Shown here: piece by piece, positions 1 to 8,929 of the stretch
How positions within the stretch are numbered: position 1 is the stretch's first letter
Layout of the letters: each line of letters starts with the position of its first letter
Origin: an uncultured Cycloclasticus sp.
Lineage (GTDB): Bacteria > Pseudomonadota > Gammaproteobacteria > Methylococcales > Cycloclasticaceae
NCBI GenBank assembly: GCA_913060865.1
Contig: CAJXTU010000009.1
Span: 32,424-96,423, forward strand
DNA: 64,000 nt
Direction: 5' to 3'
Notes under the pieces: model-generated
The model's input: only the letters and a program-made list of their open reading frames with translations
Database searches by the model: none
Told to the model about the DNA's origin: nothing
Translations under genes and position numbers: made by a program

Positions 1-1665
1 TGACTGCCCTTCAGCCACCCTATCCTTATGCGGGTAATAGTGAACCGCTTGTTGGTCAACATCGTTTGTTTTGAATGGTGCTGACGCTTTATATGAAATC
101 GCGCCACTAAAAATATTATCTGTGTCAGGCATAACGGCCTTAAACGCTTTATTGACCCAATCAACAATAGGTTTCTGTGAACGGAAGTTAACAGCTATAT
201 TCACCGGCGATATGCGTTGAACCTCACCCAGTCCCTCTTGTTGCGTTTTTAAAAATAAACCCACTTCCGCCTGCCTAAAACGGTAAATGGACTGCATAGG
301 GTCACCGACCAGAAATAATGTACGCCCGTCGTCATGCTGCCAGCCTGAAACAAGATCTTTCAACAACATAAATTGCGTTTCCGAGGTGTCCTGAAACTCG
401 TCAACCAATATGTGCTGTAATTGATAATCCAGTTTCAAACCAATGTCGGTTGCACCCGAGGCGTCATGTAATGCATGTCCCGCCGATAATGATACTTCAC
501 AAAAATCAACCTGGCCTGTCTGCTGAAAAACCAGTCGTAAATGTGCTACAGCTCTTGGTAAAATCACTAATAACGCTTGAATCACCGCCCATTGTTGATC
601 GCTATAGCTTGCGGCCGGTAAACAGCGAAGCCAAGTAAATGCCTCTGTCAGCGAGCTATTGTCTTGCAACGCCAACAACAGCGTTTTGAACTGATTTTTC
701 TTCTCGCTAAACAGTGCTTTTTCATCTTTATTTTTGGAATTACTGGGCGCGGGGAAACCTATCTTTGCGTCTGCTTGTTTACGCCATGTACCCGCTTTGG
801 TCAGAAGAAACTCACTCAGCATTAACCAAGCAGGTAATGATTCGACCGTGCTATTCGACATATCAAACGACTCAGCCAAGCGGCAAATTGGCGACGATTT
901 ATCATTAATATTTGCACACGCAAAATCCAACAAGTGCTTAATTTCGAGCTGTTGCTCGGTACTTATATTTTGAGCAATATCGCTCAATACAGCCACTATC
1001 GTACGCTGTAAAACGGCTTCTAATACGTTACGCTTTGATGCATCAGGCTGATGACTCATCACGTGCCTTAACCATTGATCACGCGATGCTAACATCGCCG
1101 ACAATAAACCCTCCGCACGGGAAAATTGATTATCAACGTGTGCCAAGAGCGTTCGCATGGCTTGGCCCACTTCATCATCGTCATCTAGTTCTTGTAAACT
1201 ATTTCTAGCCGCCTCAATATACAACGCTTGGCTATCTTGCTGAATAGCCGGTGATGAACCGAATCGTGCTGTTACTGGCAGTTGTCTTGCCAGTTGCGCG
1301 CAAAGTGAATCGATTGTTTGCACACGTAAACGATTCGGGTTTTGTAACAAATGCCACTGGCAGTCTTCATCGCGTTGAAGCACCTGCGTTGCCATCAACC
1401 AGGTTTCACTCTCAAACTCACTAGTGGGCCGAGGTTTAGTCGCCAACTTTATCGATTCAATAATACGCTGGTGCATTTCTGCAGCAGCTTTTTTAGTAAA
1501 GGTAATCGCTAAAATTTCTTCGGGGTTATTGACCCTCGTTAACAAACGCAAAAAACGTTGTGTTAATAGACTTGTTTTCCCCGATCCGGCAGGCGCCTGA
1601 ACGATAAAGGATCGACTAACATCAAGAACCTCTTCACGCTGAGCATGATCTTGTGGCTTACTCAT
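1..1665 (-). CDS. UvrD/RecB-type ATP-dependent DNA helicase (partial)
   Basis: Superfamily 1 helicase, reading leftward off the window edge; about 555 N-terminal residues are present. Reading the minus strand shows the SF1A motifs in order: Walker A APAGSGKT near residue 25, motif Ia ITFTKKAAAEM, Walker B DEFQDT near residue 420, motif III GDPMQSIYRFR near 455 and motif IV NFRS. The start is the ATG whose complement is at 1663-1665; it overlaps the stop of the upstream nuclease gene by 8 bases, implying translational coupling. Helicase plus AddB-like nuclease resembles AddAB/RecBCD-like end-processing pairs, so a role in double-strand-break or stalled-fork repair is inferred. The C-terminal part, including any fused nuclease domain, is outside the window. 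The family is clear; the exact subfamily is not. Confidence 0.9.
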   Translation of the reverse strand, partial: MSKPQDHAQREEVLDVSRSFIVQAPAGSGKTSLLTQRFLRLLTRVNNPEEILAITFTKKAAAEMHQRIIESIKLATKPRPTSEFESETWLMATQVLQRDEDCQWHLLQNPNRLRVQTIDSLCAQLARQLPVTARFGSSPAIQQDSQALYIEAARNSLQELDDDDEVGQAMRTLLAHVDNQFSRAEGLLSAMLASRDQWLRHVMSHQPDASKRNVLEAVLQRTIVAVLSDIAQNISTEQQLEIKHLLDFACANINDKSSPICRLAESFDMSNSTVESLPAWLMLSEFLLTKAGTWRKQADAKIGFPAPSNSKNKDEKALFSEKKNQFKTLLLALQDNSSLTEAFTWLRCLPAASYSDQQWAVIQALLVILPRAVAHLRLVFQQTGQVDFCEVSLSAGHALHDASGATDIGLKLDYQLQHILVDEFQDTSETQFMLLKDLVSGWQHDDGRTLFLVGDPMQSIYRFRQAEVGLFLKTQQEGLGEVQRISPVNIAVNFRSQKPIVDWVNKAFKAVMPDTDNIFSGAISYKASAPFKTNDVDQQAVHYYPHKDRVAEGQS

Positions 1666-4348
1666 TTTCTTCAAGCTCCACTATCGTCTGCTCGTTAATT
1701 CGGCAAAGACTCGTCAAGTCACAATAATTACACGCATCTTTTGTAGGATTTACTCGCGCATCACCCGCCACAAACTCATCTGATAGTGACTGCAACACCC
1801 TCTTCCAGTGAGTTAATTGATCCGCCCACTGTTGTTCATCGGCTTTACTTTCTTCAAGGTTTTTTAAGCACGAAAAAAAGTCCTCGCTATCGGTCAAACC
1901 AACATATTTCATATCGCCTTTTTTCATCTGAGCAAAACTAATACTACTAACCTGATCACTACCAAACACACTATATAAAGGAAGTTGCGGCTCATCTGGC
2001 CGCTCACCAAACCACTTGGTCAAGGACGTTGAGCCTGTTTTATAATCTATGATTGCGCTTGACCCATCTTGCAATTTATCTACCCTATCAATGGCAGTAT
2101 TCAACTGAAGCTTGCCAACGGTTAGTACTTGTTTCAATTCGGTATGTATTACTTCAAAAGGCTCTCTGTCGCGTTCAAGCATTAGCCAGTCCAGTAACAA
2201 CTCTTTTATCCGGCTTTTTTCTAACACGCCAAACCCTGTTCTCAACAACACCGTACGATGGCTCTCTTTATCGACAACATCAGAGGCGATTACGTCTACC
2301 ACGCTGTCTATATCATCAACCGTCATTAAACATAAAGCTTGATGGGTTTTGATCTTTAACCAAACAGCTTCTAAGGCTCTGTGTACTAAACTACCACGCA
2401 AACGCGCATCAATACCTGGAACAGGGTCTTCCATTGCCTTAGCCAATAAACGATAGTGGGCAAACGCTTTAAATGGACAAGCCGATTGATCTTTTAAAAC
2501 ACCAACACCACCACGTGTTACCCCTTCATCGCTTAACGTCGGTCCATTGCTATCATCTATAGAACATAGCATTTCACCACCAATTCGCTGAGCATATCGA
2601 TCCACCGGCATCTGATCTAATAACGTTTGCTTATCAAGCAAGGGGAATAATTCAAGTAGCGGACTCATTTTCTGCGGCGTTTCAGCGGCAAAGCTTGGGT
2701 AGCTAAAGACCACTGTTGCAGCAGAAGCTGACCAATGCTTCGTTGTCGTTTTAGCCTGCTGATATTGCAACTCAGCCGAAGACTGTATTAACCCTTGCTT
2801 GCGTTGCTCAATAACCGGTAAAAATGGGCTCGGTTGTGGCATGGGCGGCCAACATTTATCGTGTAAACCACACACCCATAAAAAATCAAAGGTTTGCCCT
2901 GCCGCTTCCATTAAGCCCATAATTTGTATCGGCACTACCGGCGTTTCTGCTTGAAAAATGCGCTCAGATAACATTCGCCTTAATGAGCTTAAAGCCGTTT
3001 TATAATCAATAACCGTAAACACTGAGTCTAAGGCGGCAAAGCTACGCAAAACATCATCCCACGCTTGGAACACTTGATACTCGGTTGAACTTAAAGCCCG
3101 TTCACCTTTAACATCAACCGATGTTAACAATGCTCTAAACAAAACGATCCACTCAGAGGGCTTAGCTCGTTTAGGTGCCTCATCAAGCTGCTGTATCGTT
3201 TCTTTTAATGATATTGCCAGTAAGCTGCACAATAGCTGCTTGCCTTCCTTTGGATATAGCTCTTTTTCTAATTGGTGAATCGAACAGGTTAAAAAGCCTT
3301 TTTCACGCAAACTTTTTTCCACACGTGCTCGGTCTCCCCATTCTGCGTGGCCTGCCGTTATAAATTTTGAGCGTAACAACATTGTTAATTCACTAAGCGG
3401 TAAAGGCTTATTAAAAAACTGAAGCCAACGTAATAATTGTTGAATGGGAGCAAATGAGGATAACGATTGCCCTAATGAGACGTTGTAAGGTTTGTCAAAA
3501 GGCAGCTCAACCGCATAACTAACACTGGGGTAAAAAGCGGCATTAAATGCCGATTCCAAAACGTGCCTAACTGATTGTAATTCTGGCACCACAATACCAA
3601 TACTTGAACTAGGTGACTGCTGCAAACGTTCCCTTGCCCACTGCGCCATCAGAGCCATTTCATCTTTAACATCAACCGCTTCTATAACAACCGCCTTATC
3701 ATTTGATCGATACGGGATATACTCCGTTAACACACATCCTTTATTCTCAAGCAATGCCCACAAGGCTTTTTGCGTTGTTGTGTACACATCAAATCCAACC
3801 AAAACAATCTGCTTAGGTATTGATAGTAAAGAGGCCTTTATAAGCTCACTCACCAGTTGAATTAACTGAGCCCGATCTACCCAACCACCGCGTATTAATT
3901 TTGCCTTAAATGATTTATGCCAACCGCTAAAGGCTAACAAATCGACATTATCATCAGAATGATTAGAGGCAAACTGACCTATACCCCACTGAATACTTAA
4001 TTGACGCGCCTTACTGGCCGCCTGGGCAGTTGCTGCGATGTTTAATAATGCCGATTCGCTAGACTCACGAATCACCTGTTCCCATAAAACGAGTGCTTGT
4101 TCAGGGGTGAGTAAGCTTTTATTAAACAATGGGTTAATCGCGCTATCATTCGTTTGATCAAACCGCTGTTGCCAGCTCTGTAATAACCACGAATCAAACG
4201 AGATAATAGGAGCCGATGGCCAGGTCACATCGCCCCTATCTAGGTGAGCTTGCGACACCTTCGCGTCTAAGTGACGAGCCAAACGTTGATTAACCGTTAG
4301 AACAACGGCGCCATTTTCTATCGCAGTAAAAACATCAGTAAAATTCAT
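1658..4348 (-). CDS. AddB-like PD-(D/E)XK nuclease, probable DNA repair protein
   Basis: 896-residue protein with a degenerate helicase-like N-terminal region and a RecB-type nuclease domain at the C-terminus. The nuclease signature is visible as GSLVHR near residue 650, AIDRVD near 752 and IIDYKTG near 766. One Cys (SACPF, about 622) and three C-terminal Cys (CNYCDLTSLC, about 873-882) have the spacing of the iron-sulfur staple known in AddB and Cas4 nucleases. It is the first gene of a two-gene unit with the SF1 helicase downstream (8-base overlap). The pair matches the class annotated as 'probable DNA repair protein' next to a UvrD/REP helicase in gammaproteobacteria. Function as a DNA end-resection nuclease is inferred from family and context. 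Confidence 0.85.
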   Translation of the reverse strand: MNFTDVFTAIENGAVVLTVNQRLARHLDAKVSQAHLDRGDVTWPSAPIISFDSWLLQSWQQRFDQTNDSAINPLFNKSLLTPEQALVLWEQVIRESSESALLNIAATAQAASKARQLSIQWGIGQFASNHSDDNVDLLAFSGWHKSFKAKLIRGGWVDRAQLIQLVSELIKASLLSIPKQIVLVGFDVYTTTQKALWALLENKGCVLTEYIPYRSNDKAVVIEAVDVKDEMALMAQWARERLQQSPSSSIGIVVPELQSVRHVLESAFNAAFYPSVSYAVELPFDKPYNVSLGQSLSSFAPIQQLLRWLQFFNKPLPLSELTMLLRSKFITAGHAEWGDRARVEKSLREKGFLTCSIHQLEKELYPKEGKQLLCSLLAISLKETIQQLDEAPKRAKPSEWIVLFRALLTSVDVKGERALSSTEYQVFQAWDDVLRSFAALDSVFTVIDYKTALSSLRRMLSERIFQAETPVVPIQIMGLMEAAGQTFDFLWVCGLHDKCWPPMPQPSPFLPVIEQRKQGLIQSSAELQYQQAKTTTKHWSASAATVVFSYPSFAAETPQKMSPLLELFPLLDKQTLLDQMPVDRYAQRIGGEMLCSIDDSNGPTLSDEGVTRGGVGVLKDQSACPFKAFAHYRLLAKAMEDPVPGIDARLRGSLVHRALEAVWLKIKTHQALCLMTVDDIDSVVDVIASDVVDKESHRTVLLRTGFGVLEKSRIKELLLDWLMLERDREPFEVIHTELKQVLTVGKLQLNTAIDRVDKLQDGSSAIIDYKTGSTSLTKWFGERPDEPQLPLYSVFGSDQVSSISFAQMKKGDMKYVGLTDSEDFFSCLKNLEESKADEQQWADQLTHWKRVLQSLSDEFVAGDARVNPTKDACNYCDLTSLCRINEQTIVELEENE

Positions 4349-4354
4349 CCAACA

Positions 4355-4395
4355 AGCGTACCAAAATCAGCCTATCAAATCAGAAAAAAACCATG
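4355..4395 (-). repeat. Copy 1 of a direct repeat upstream of the nuclease gene
   Basis: On the minus strand this stretch reads TTTTTCTG, seven variable bases, AGGCTG, one variable base, then TTTTGGTACGCT, ending just before the ATG-AAT start of the nuclease gene. A near-identical block occurs upstream of ydbH. It may be a shared promoter element or the relic of a duplication. No standard sigma-70 spacing fits it convincingly. Confidence 0.45.
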
Positions 4396-4442
4396 CCTTA
4401 ACGCTAAGTAACAACTATAAATTTAGCTCTTAACGCTAGGTT

Positions 4443-4772
4443 TTATTTTTTAACCCAATGTCCACTGGCTTGTTGAATATAAAGGCCGGGCTTTGTTTTC
4501 TCAATCGCTTTTTGTCCAGCCAGTTGTTCAACGATGGCTAACGACTTACCTACTTTCGCTGCGACTTCGGTGTATTTCGCTTTACGCTTAGCATTAATAT
4601 CCTTCATCAACGCCTTTACTTCAGTTGAAGCCGTACCGCTTGGAGCAGCTAAATAGCCAGATGGCGTTTCGCCGACTAACCCTTTATTTTTGGCACTTTG
4701 CAAGTCCAAGGCAAAACCAACGGTAGATACAGTGATCAATAAAACGGCGCATAAACTTAGTAAATATTTCAT
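4443..4772 (-). CDS. ydbL: YdbL family protein (DUF1318)
   Basis: 109-residue protein with a cleavable signal peptide of about 21 residues (hydrophobic core LLSLCAVLLITVSTVGFA), so probably periplasmic. The conserved DUF1318 pattern is present: a GLVGETPSGYL block near residue 34, then a Lys-rich helix (DINAKRKAKYTEVAAK) and a C-terminal GxW-type end (ASGHWVKK). It is last in the ydbH-ynbE-ydbL order, 11 bases after ynbE. In E. coli the operon supports phospholipid transport between inner and outer membranes, and YdbL is thought to assist YdbH-YnbE. Family assignment rests on sequence and synteny together; molecular function is not visible from the sequence. Confidence 0.88.
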   Translation of the reverse strand: MKYLLSLCAVLLITVSTVGFALDLQSAKNKGLVGETPSGYLAAPSGTASTEVKALMKDINAKRKAKYTEVAAKVGKSLAIVEQLAGQKAIEKTKPGLYIQQASGHWVKK

Positions 4773-4783
4773 CCTAGCTCTCC

Positions 4784-4987
4784 TTAAAATAAGCCTGAAT
4801 CTTCAGATAGTATCGAGTCGAGTTCCTTATCAACCTTTACTCGAATTTCATGTTCAATTTTTACGTTTAAATTAATCGTAATCGGCTTGTCCGATGCCTC
4901 CACTCTAACCGTAGGTGTACAGCCGATGCTTGAAATTAGCACCCAACATACGCCCGTAAGGCCAGCTACACGTAGTATTTTATTCAT
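4784..4987 (-). CDS. ynbE: YnbE-like lipoprotein
   Basis: 67-residue lipoprotein. The N-terminus carries a hydrophobic stretch ending in a lipobox (SSIGC, Cys23), followed by TPTVRVEASDKPITINLNV, the block typical of YnbE. It sits between ydbH and ydbL with 15 and 11 base gaps, so the three are almost certainly co-transcribed. In E. coli YnbE is an outer-membrane lipoprotein that binds YdbH to complete a lipid-transport bridge across the periplasm. Family assignment is strong because sequence, size and neighbours all agree. Confidence 0.88.
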   Translation of the reverse strand: MNKILRVAGLTGVCWVLISSIGCTPTVRVEASDKPITINLNVKIEHEIRVKVDKELDSILSEDSGLF

Positions 4988-5002
4988 AAAACCTCCTGAA
5001 TT

Positions 5003-7774
5003 TTATTGGCAAAAGTATTGTTTATTGTTTGGTGTCGCTTTTGACGCCACAAATTTTTCAATTTTAGAATCTATTCCCGATTGTATCCGCATCACGTCAA
5101 TCGCGCCTTTTAATCCTACTTCGGTATTCAAGTTTAAATTAATCGTCTGGCCATTTTTAATATCCGGATTTTTACCCACGATGGATGACTTCAATAACAG
5201 CGTATCCGCATCGTAAACTATTTTGCTATTCAGCGAGCTATAGTTAAAATTTTCTAGCACATCAAGCGTTAATTTAAACTGCTCGTTCAAATCGCTACTC
5301 TTACTTAACGGTGTCGAATAACGTATTTTTCCACTTTCTACGCTGCGCATCTCACCGTCTAACACCTGCACTTGTCCGTTTGCGTATCGAATAGGAATAT
5401 GCCCCGACATTTTTCCCGTGGTATACAGCCCATCCACTTGCTGGGTTTTAATCAGCGCCGATAAATCTATTTGATCCAGCAGCACGTTGAGTTGAATATC
5501 TTTATTGAAATTAATCTCCTCATCACGAATCGCCATGCCGCCGGAAAACACCTTTGCCGTCATCAGCGGTAGTTTTAAGTGCCAATCACCAGCCTTGTCA
5601 TAAAGAATACTGTCAAACGTAAGCTCGTTGATTTTAGCGCCCATATTTAATTCAGCCACCGTACCCACCAGTGACGCTTGTAAAGTATCAAACTTAATGC
5701 CCTCGAATTGCGTTGATCGTCGCAAAGGCGAGCTTAACCGCAGCTGAACCCCTTCAAACGTACCCATCGCATTAATGCCTTGAATGCCTTTAAGCGATAC
5801 GTCTATGGTCCTAATTTTTGTTTCATTCTCATTTATATCAACCATCAAATGACCCGCAAAGGTGCCCTGCGTAAAATCCATGGGAATCACCGAGCTATTC
5901 AACCATTGGCGCAGCGTTTTGCTAGACGAAAACGTCTGCTGCCACTGTATCTCTACTTCAGCCTTCTTTTTAATAGCTCGCCAACTGGCATTTAACAAAG
6001 GGTCATTGCAACTATTGGCTAATTTAATCGACGCGGTTTTAATGGCCGCTTTATCTAATTGAATGGTTGATTTTGCGATCAACGGCGGAATATAGTGCGT
6101 GCCACCCGACATTTCAACGTTCATCGCCGCTGTCGTTATATCAAGCAGCAGTTGATTGTCCTTAAAAGACAGGCTGTTTTGCAGCGCAAGTGTCTTAATA
6201 TTGGCATCCTGTAACACCAACCCCTTGCCGTTTAAACCAAACACCATCTTGTTCAATGTTAGCTTGCCATTCGATGAGCTATCTAAATCAAACTTAATGC
6301 GCTGTGGTGGAATATCCAGCACCAACGCGTTTACGTAATAATCATTAAAACGAACCTGACTCAAATCCATACGACTTTTTGCTAACGGTTCAAGCAGCAA
6401 ACTTCCGCCTTGTAAACTCACCCGGCTATGCATAACGCCTTTGATCGAATCTAGCGAAAACCCGCTTAAGCCCAATCGCTCGCCAAGCTTATCAATCGCT
6501 ATCTTGCCATACAGCGTTAAATAGTTTTTTTTATTAACACCGCGTTCAGATGTAGTCACATCAAGGTCAGACAGACGTAAATCAATCAACCGTTTATTGC
6601 CCTCCAAATAACTCAAGGCCAAATCACCCGCGTCAATTGACATAACCGCATCGGCAGATAGTGCCCCATTGATAACCAGCGGTTTATTAATCGTCGCCAT
6701 CAGCGTGTCTGTTTGATCGGCCTTTTTATTGCTCTTTAAATTAACTGCCGGATAAAAAGCCCGGGCAAGGCGCCCTTTAGCTAGTACTAACGGTACTTTA
6801 TCCTGTGCTAAGCTGATTTGCCATTGCCCCTTATCAAGCGACGCATCTAGTGTGGCGTTACTCGTTAGTTGGGTATCGCCCAAGGCCTTAGGAAAACTGA
6901 CCCGCGCATTGTGTTGCAGCTGACCCTGTATTAACAATTGCGATAAGTCATCGCGCGTAAGTCGCTGTTTAACGGGTAACGAAACGTTTAGCCAACCGTT
7001 TAATTGGCTGTTCTGCACGACTAAACGTTCGCCGTTACTCATCGGCCACTCGACATTCGCCAACGTGTTATTAACCGTTAATGTTCCGTATAACCAGCCC
7101 TCTTTCGTCGTCAGGCTCAATCCAACATCCAACAAAGGTTCTGAACTGGCATCAATAATTTCAAAGTCTATTGTATTATCGGGCAACATAACCAAAGTAA
7201 TATCCGCCTTTAAAAATGGCGTTAATAAAGAGTTATTATCAGCCTGCGCAAAGCTATCCAGATGCGTTGTAGCCGTAATTTTAGCCGCTGCAACATCAAG
7301 CATAAGGTTATCCAGTTTAATCGCCGGTGCGTCTAACACGAGCGATTGCACCAACAAACGCGCCGTTGGTAAATCTTGCATCAAAGCAGACGGTAACAAC
7401 GTTAAGAAATCGAATTCTTCCACCGAGTCGGTATTTTCAGCAGACGCGCGTCGAACCGTAATAGATGACACCTTCACGTTATAAGGAACTTCCCCCTCTA
7501 AACTAAACCGCACACCACTAATATCGACCTCCGTCTTATCTTTAAGCCTAAAAACCAGCGATTGCAGGCGAATATTTTTCGTCGTTAAATCATTAAACGA
7601 CGGACGGGGAAGCTGTAATTCAATCAGTTCAACCCCGTGCTCATTAAAGGTTTTTTTAAGCAAGGCTTCGGCGATCAAAGGAAATGCAAGGTATACCCCA
7701 AACAGTAGGATTGGCAAAAAGATTAATACGCCAAAAAATAAAGAGACAGCTCGATTTTTAAGCATGGGCTTCAA
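5003..7774 (-). CDS. ydbH: YdbH, AsmA-like intermembrane phospholipid transport protein
   Basis: 923-residue protein with a single N-terminal membrane anchor (about residues 11-33) and a long periplasmic region of repeating beta-strand units, as in AsmA/TamB/YhdP/YdbH bridge proteins. The C-terminal third holds the YdbH domain (for example TGKMSGHIPIRYANGQ near residue 790). Known biology: YdbH, TamB and YhdP redundantly move phospholipids to the outer membrane, and YdbH works with YnbE, encoded next. The listed start is TTG; an ATG three codons further in (7765) is an alternative. A copy of the direct repeat also found upstream of the nuclease gene lies about 100 bases upstream. Confidence 0.9.
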   Translation of the reverse strand: MKPMLKNRAVSLFFGVLIFLPILLFGVYLAFPLIAEALLKKTFNEHGVELIELQLPRPSFNDLTTKNIRLQSLVFRLKDKTEVDISGVRFSLEGEVPYNVKVSSITVRRASAENTDSVEEFDFLTLLPSALMQDLPTARLLVQSLVLDAPAIKLDNLMLDVAAAKITATTHLDSFAQADNNSLLTPFLKADITLVMLPDNTIDFEIIDASSEPLLDVGLSLTTKEGWLYGTLTVNNTLANVEWPMSNGERLVVQNSQLNGWLNVSLPVKQRLTRDDLSQLLIQGQLQHNARVSFPKALGDTQLTSNATLDASLDKGQWQISLAQDKVPLVLAKGRLARAFYPAVNLKSNKKADQTDTLMATINKPLVINGALSADAVMSIDAGDLALSYLEGNKRLIDLRLSDLDVTTSERGVNKKNYLTLYGKIAIDKLGERLGLSGFSLDSIKGVMHSRVSLQGGSLLLEPLAKSRMDLSQVRFNDYYVNALVLDIPPQRIKFDLDSSSNGKLTLNKMVFGLNGKGLVLQDANIKTLALQNSLSFKDNQLLLDITTAAMNVEMSGGTHYIPPLIAKSTIQLDKAAIKTASIKLANSCNDPLLNASWRAIKKKAEVEIQWQQTFSSSKTLRQWLNSSVIPMDFTQGTFAGHLMVDINENETKIRTIDVSLKGIQGINAMGTFEGVQLRLSSPLRRSTQFEGIKFDTLQASLVGTVAELNMGAKINELTFDSILYDKAGDWHLKLPLMTAKVFSGGMAIRDEEINFNKDIQLNVLLDQIDLSALIKTQQVDGLYTTGKMSGHIPIRYANGQVQVLDGEMRSVESGKIRYSTPLSKSSDLNEQFKLTLDVLENFNYSSLNSKIVYDADTLLLKSSIVGKNPDIKNGQTINLNLNTEVGLKGAIDVMRIQSGIDSKIEKFVASKATPNNKQYFCQ

Positions 7775-8075
7775 GTTTTAAACCCAACCACTAAATTAAA
7801 CGTGGGTAAGCCGCCATAGCCAAAGGGACTTTTGTTTATGTGAATTAAACCTTTCCTATTCATACCGCCAGCGTACCAAAAACAGCCTGTTAGCGCAGAA
7901 AAATTAAACAACTAAGATGCCGGTTTTTATAAGGCTTTTTGAGTTCGGTTTTAGTGTTTATTTATGTTGAGGAGAGTCCTACGCCCAGTAACGAGATCAA
8001 GCTGGCCGGACCCTTGATTTTTCGCTCTGGGTTTGAGTCACTTACTGGCATTTTTTATCGCGGGTTACTTTTGGG
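7775..8075. other. Intergenic region between ydbH and the cassette array
   Basis: No supported gene. It holds the second copy of the direct repeat, then, on the minus strand, an ATG-AAT that opens a 30-residue reading frame ending across the ydbH start (a possible leader or relic). Nearer the array, another ATG on the minus strand (about 8054) opens a 29-residue frame just outside the last attC site, which may be a decayed cassette remnant or chance. Confidence 0.4.
7868..7912 (-). repeat. Copy 2 of the direct repeat, upstream of ydbH
   Basis: Shares TTTTTCTG, AGGCTG and TTTTGGTACGCT with copy 1 at the same relative spacing, and like it is followed closely by ATG-AAT. The two copies flank the ydbH-ynbE-ydbL operon in the same orientation. 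Confidence 0.45.
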
Positions 8076-8162
8076 TCTAAACGACCAAGCTCAGATGCCG
8101 TAAAAAGCAGAGCGACAATAGGAGCGGCGCTTTTTACGATCAGCTGGAGCGCCTGGTTATGC
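8076..8162 (-). other. attC-like recombination site, cassette 9 (higBA)
   Basis: On the minus strand it starts with GGCATAAC directly after the higA stop and ends CGTTTAGAC. Between them lie imperfect inverted arms with a perfect core pair, CGTAAAAAGC and GCTTTTTACG. The outer box GTTTAGAC departs from the usual GTTRRRY, so this terminal site is the most degenerate of the nine. Confidence 0.65.
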
Positions 8163-8474
8163 CATGTTTTGCACATGCTTAAAGTCCAGAATGGACTCAA
8201 TTTCTTTTTTTTCTGTATTTTGAGTTTTATATAACTCCCACCTCATTTGCAAATTTAGCCAGAAATCTGGCGATACACCAAAAAATTTACCCAACCGTAA
8301 AGCAGTGCTTGGAGTTACACCTCGCTTTTGATTAACTAGCTCGTTAATACGTTGATATGGAACATGAACCGCCTCCGCAAGCTCACGCTGGGTTATATTC
8401 ATGGGAACAAGAAATTCTTCTCGTAGCATTTCCCCAGGATGGGTTGGTTCTCTATGTGTTGGAATTCTCATCAT
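8157..8474 (-). CDS. higA: HigA-family antitoxin (XRE DNA-binding)
   Basis: 105-residue HigA/VapI-type antitoxin. The start of the domain reads HPGEMLREEFL, followed by a helix-turn-helix (ITQRELAEAVHVPYQRINEL) and the conserved TPSTALRLGKFFGVSPDFWLNL segment. It follows the toxin gene by 9 bases, the toxin-first order typical of hig modules. HigA neutralises HigB by direct binding and represses the operon. The palindrome over the higB start is the likely operator. The pair forms one integron cassette; toxin-antitoxin cassettes are known to stabilise cassette arrays. Confidence 0.93.
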   Translation of the reverse strand: MMRIPTHREPTHPGEMLREEFLVPMNITQRELAEAVHVPYQRINELVNQKRGVTPSTALRLGKFFGVSPDFWLNLQMRWELYKTQNTEKKEIESILDFKHVQNMA

Positions 8475-8483
8475 ATTCTGCCT

Positions 8484-8777
8484 TTAATGATAATCTGTTA
8501 TTTCTACGTTTGCTGGGCCTAACTCTTCCCAAGTGAAACAAATTCGATATTGCCCATTGATACGGATACTGCAAGAATCCACTCTGTCTCCAGAAAGGCT
8601 TTCTAACCGATTTCCCGGAGGAACTTTCAGTTCTTCCAAAGACTGAACTGAATCTAGTTGATCCAACTTCCTAGCTGCAATACGCCATAGTGTTTGCAGG
8701 CAAGCCTTCCGTGCTACTTTTGAATTGATACCGTTAAATATATCTTTAGTAGCTTTACCTTTGAACGATACGATCAT
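8484..8777 (-). CDS. higB: HigB-family RelE-like mRNA interferase toxin
   Basis: 97-residue toxin of the HigB/GraT branch of the RelE superfamily. Family marks include the N-terminal MIVSFKGKATKDIFNG, the central PPGNRLESLSGDR segment and the C-terminal strand INGQYRICFTWEE, which holds the conserved Arg region used for RNA cleavage. Toxins of this type cut mRNA on the ribosome. The ATG at 8777 sits inside a 16-base palindrome and only a few bases from a predicted -10 box, so the message may be leaderless or nearly so. Its own promoter sets this cassette apart from its neighbours, which begin almost directly after an attC site. Confidence 0.93.
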   Translation of the reverse strand: MIVSFKGKATKDIFNGINSKVARKACLQTLWRIAARKLDQLDSVQSLEELKVPPGNRLESLSGDRVDSCSIRINGQYRICFTWEELGPANVEITDYH

Positions 8778-8788
8778 GCATACATGAT
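8773..8788 (-). promoter_or_regulatory. Predicted HigA operator palindrome
   Basis: ATCATGTATGCATGAT on the minus strand is palindromic except for one pair. It covers the higB start codon and overlaps the predicted -10 box, so a bound antitoxin would block transcription. Inferred from position and symmetry. Confidence 0.55.
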
Positions 8789-8811
8789 AGCACGGCTTCC
8801 ATGTTAATCAA
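8784..8811 (-). promoter_or_regulatory. Predicted sigma-70 promoter of higBA
   Basis: Minus strand: TTGATT, a 16-base spacer, then TATCAT, with the expected start of transcription close to the higB ATG. Confidence 0.5.
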
Positions 8812-8833
8812 GGCAAATATTCCTCAGACTAAG

Positions 8834-8929
8834 GCATAACGCCAAGCTCAACTGCGTAGCGAACTGGCGGGCTTTTTGGAACAAAAAGCGTGACAGTTTG
8901 CGGAGTCAGATTGCAGTTTTTTGTTAGGG
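8834..8929 (-). other. attC recombination site, cassette 8
   Basis: Minus strand begins CCCTAAC (the TAA is the stop codon of the preceding gene) and ends CGTTATGC. The roughly 95-base interior forms a long imperfect hairpin, including TTTTTGTTCC and GGAACAAAAA type complementarity. Confidence 0.8.
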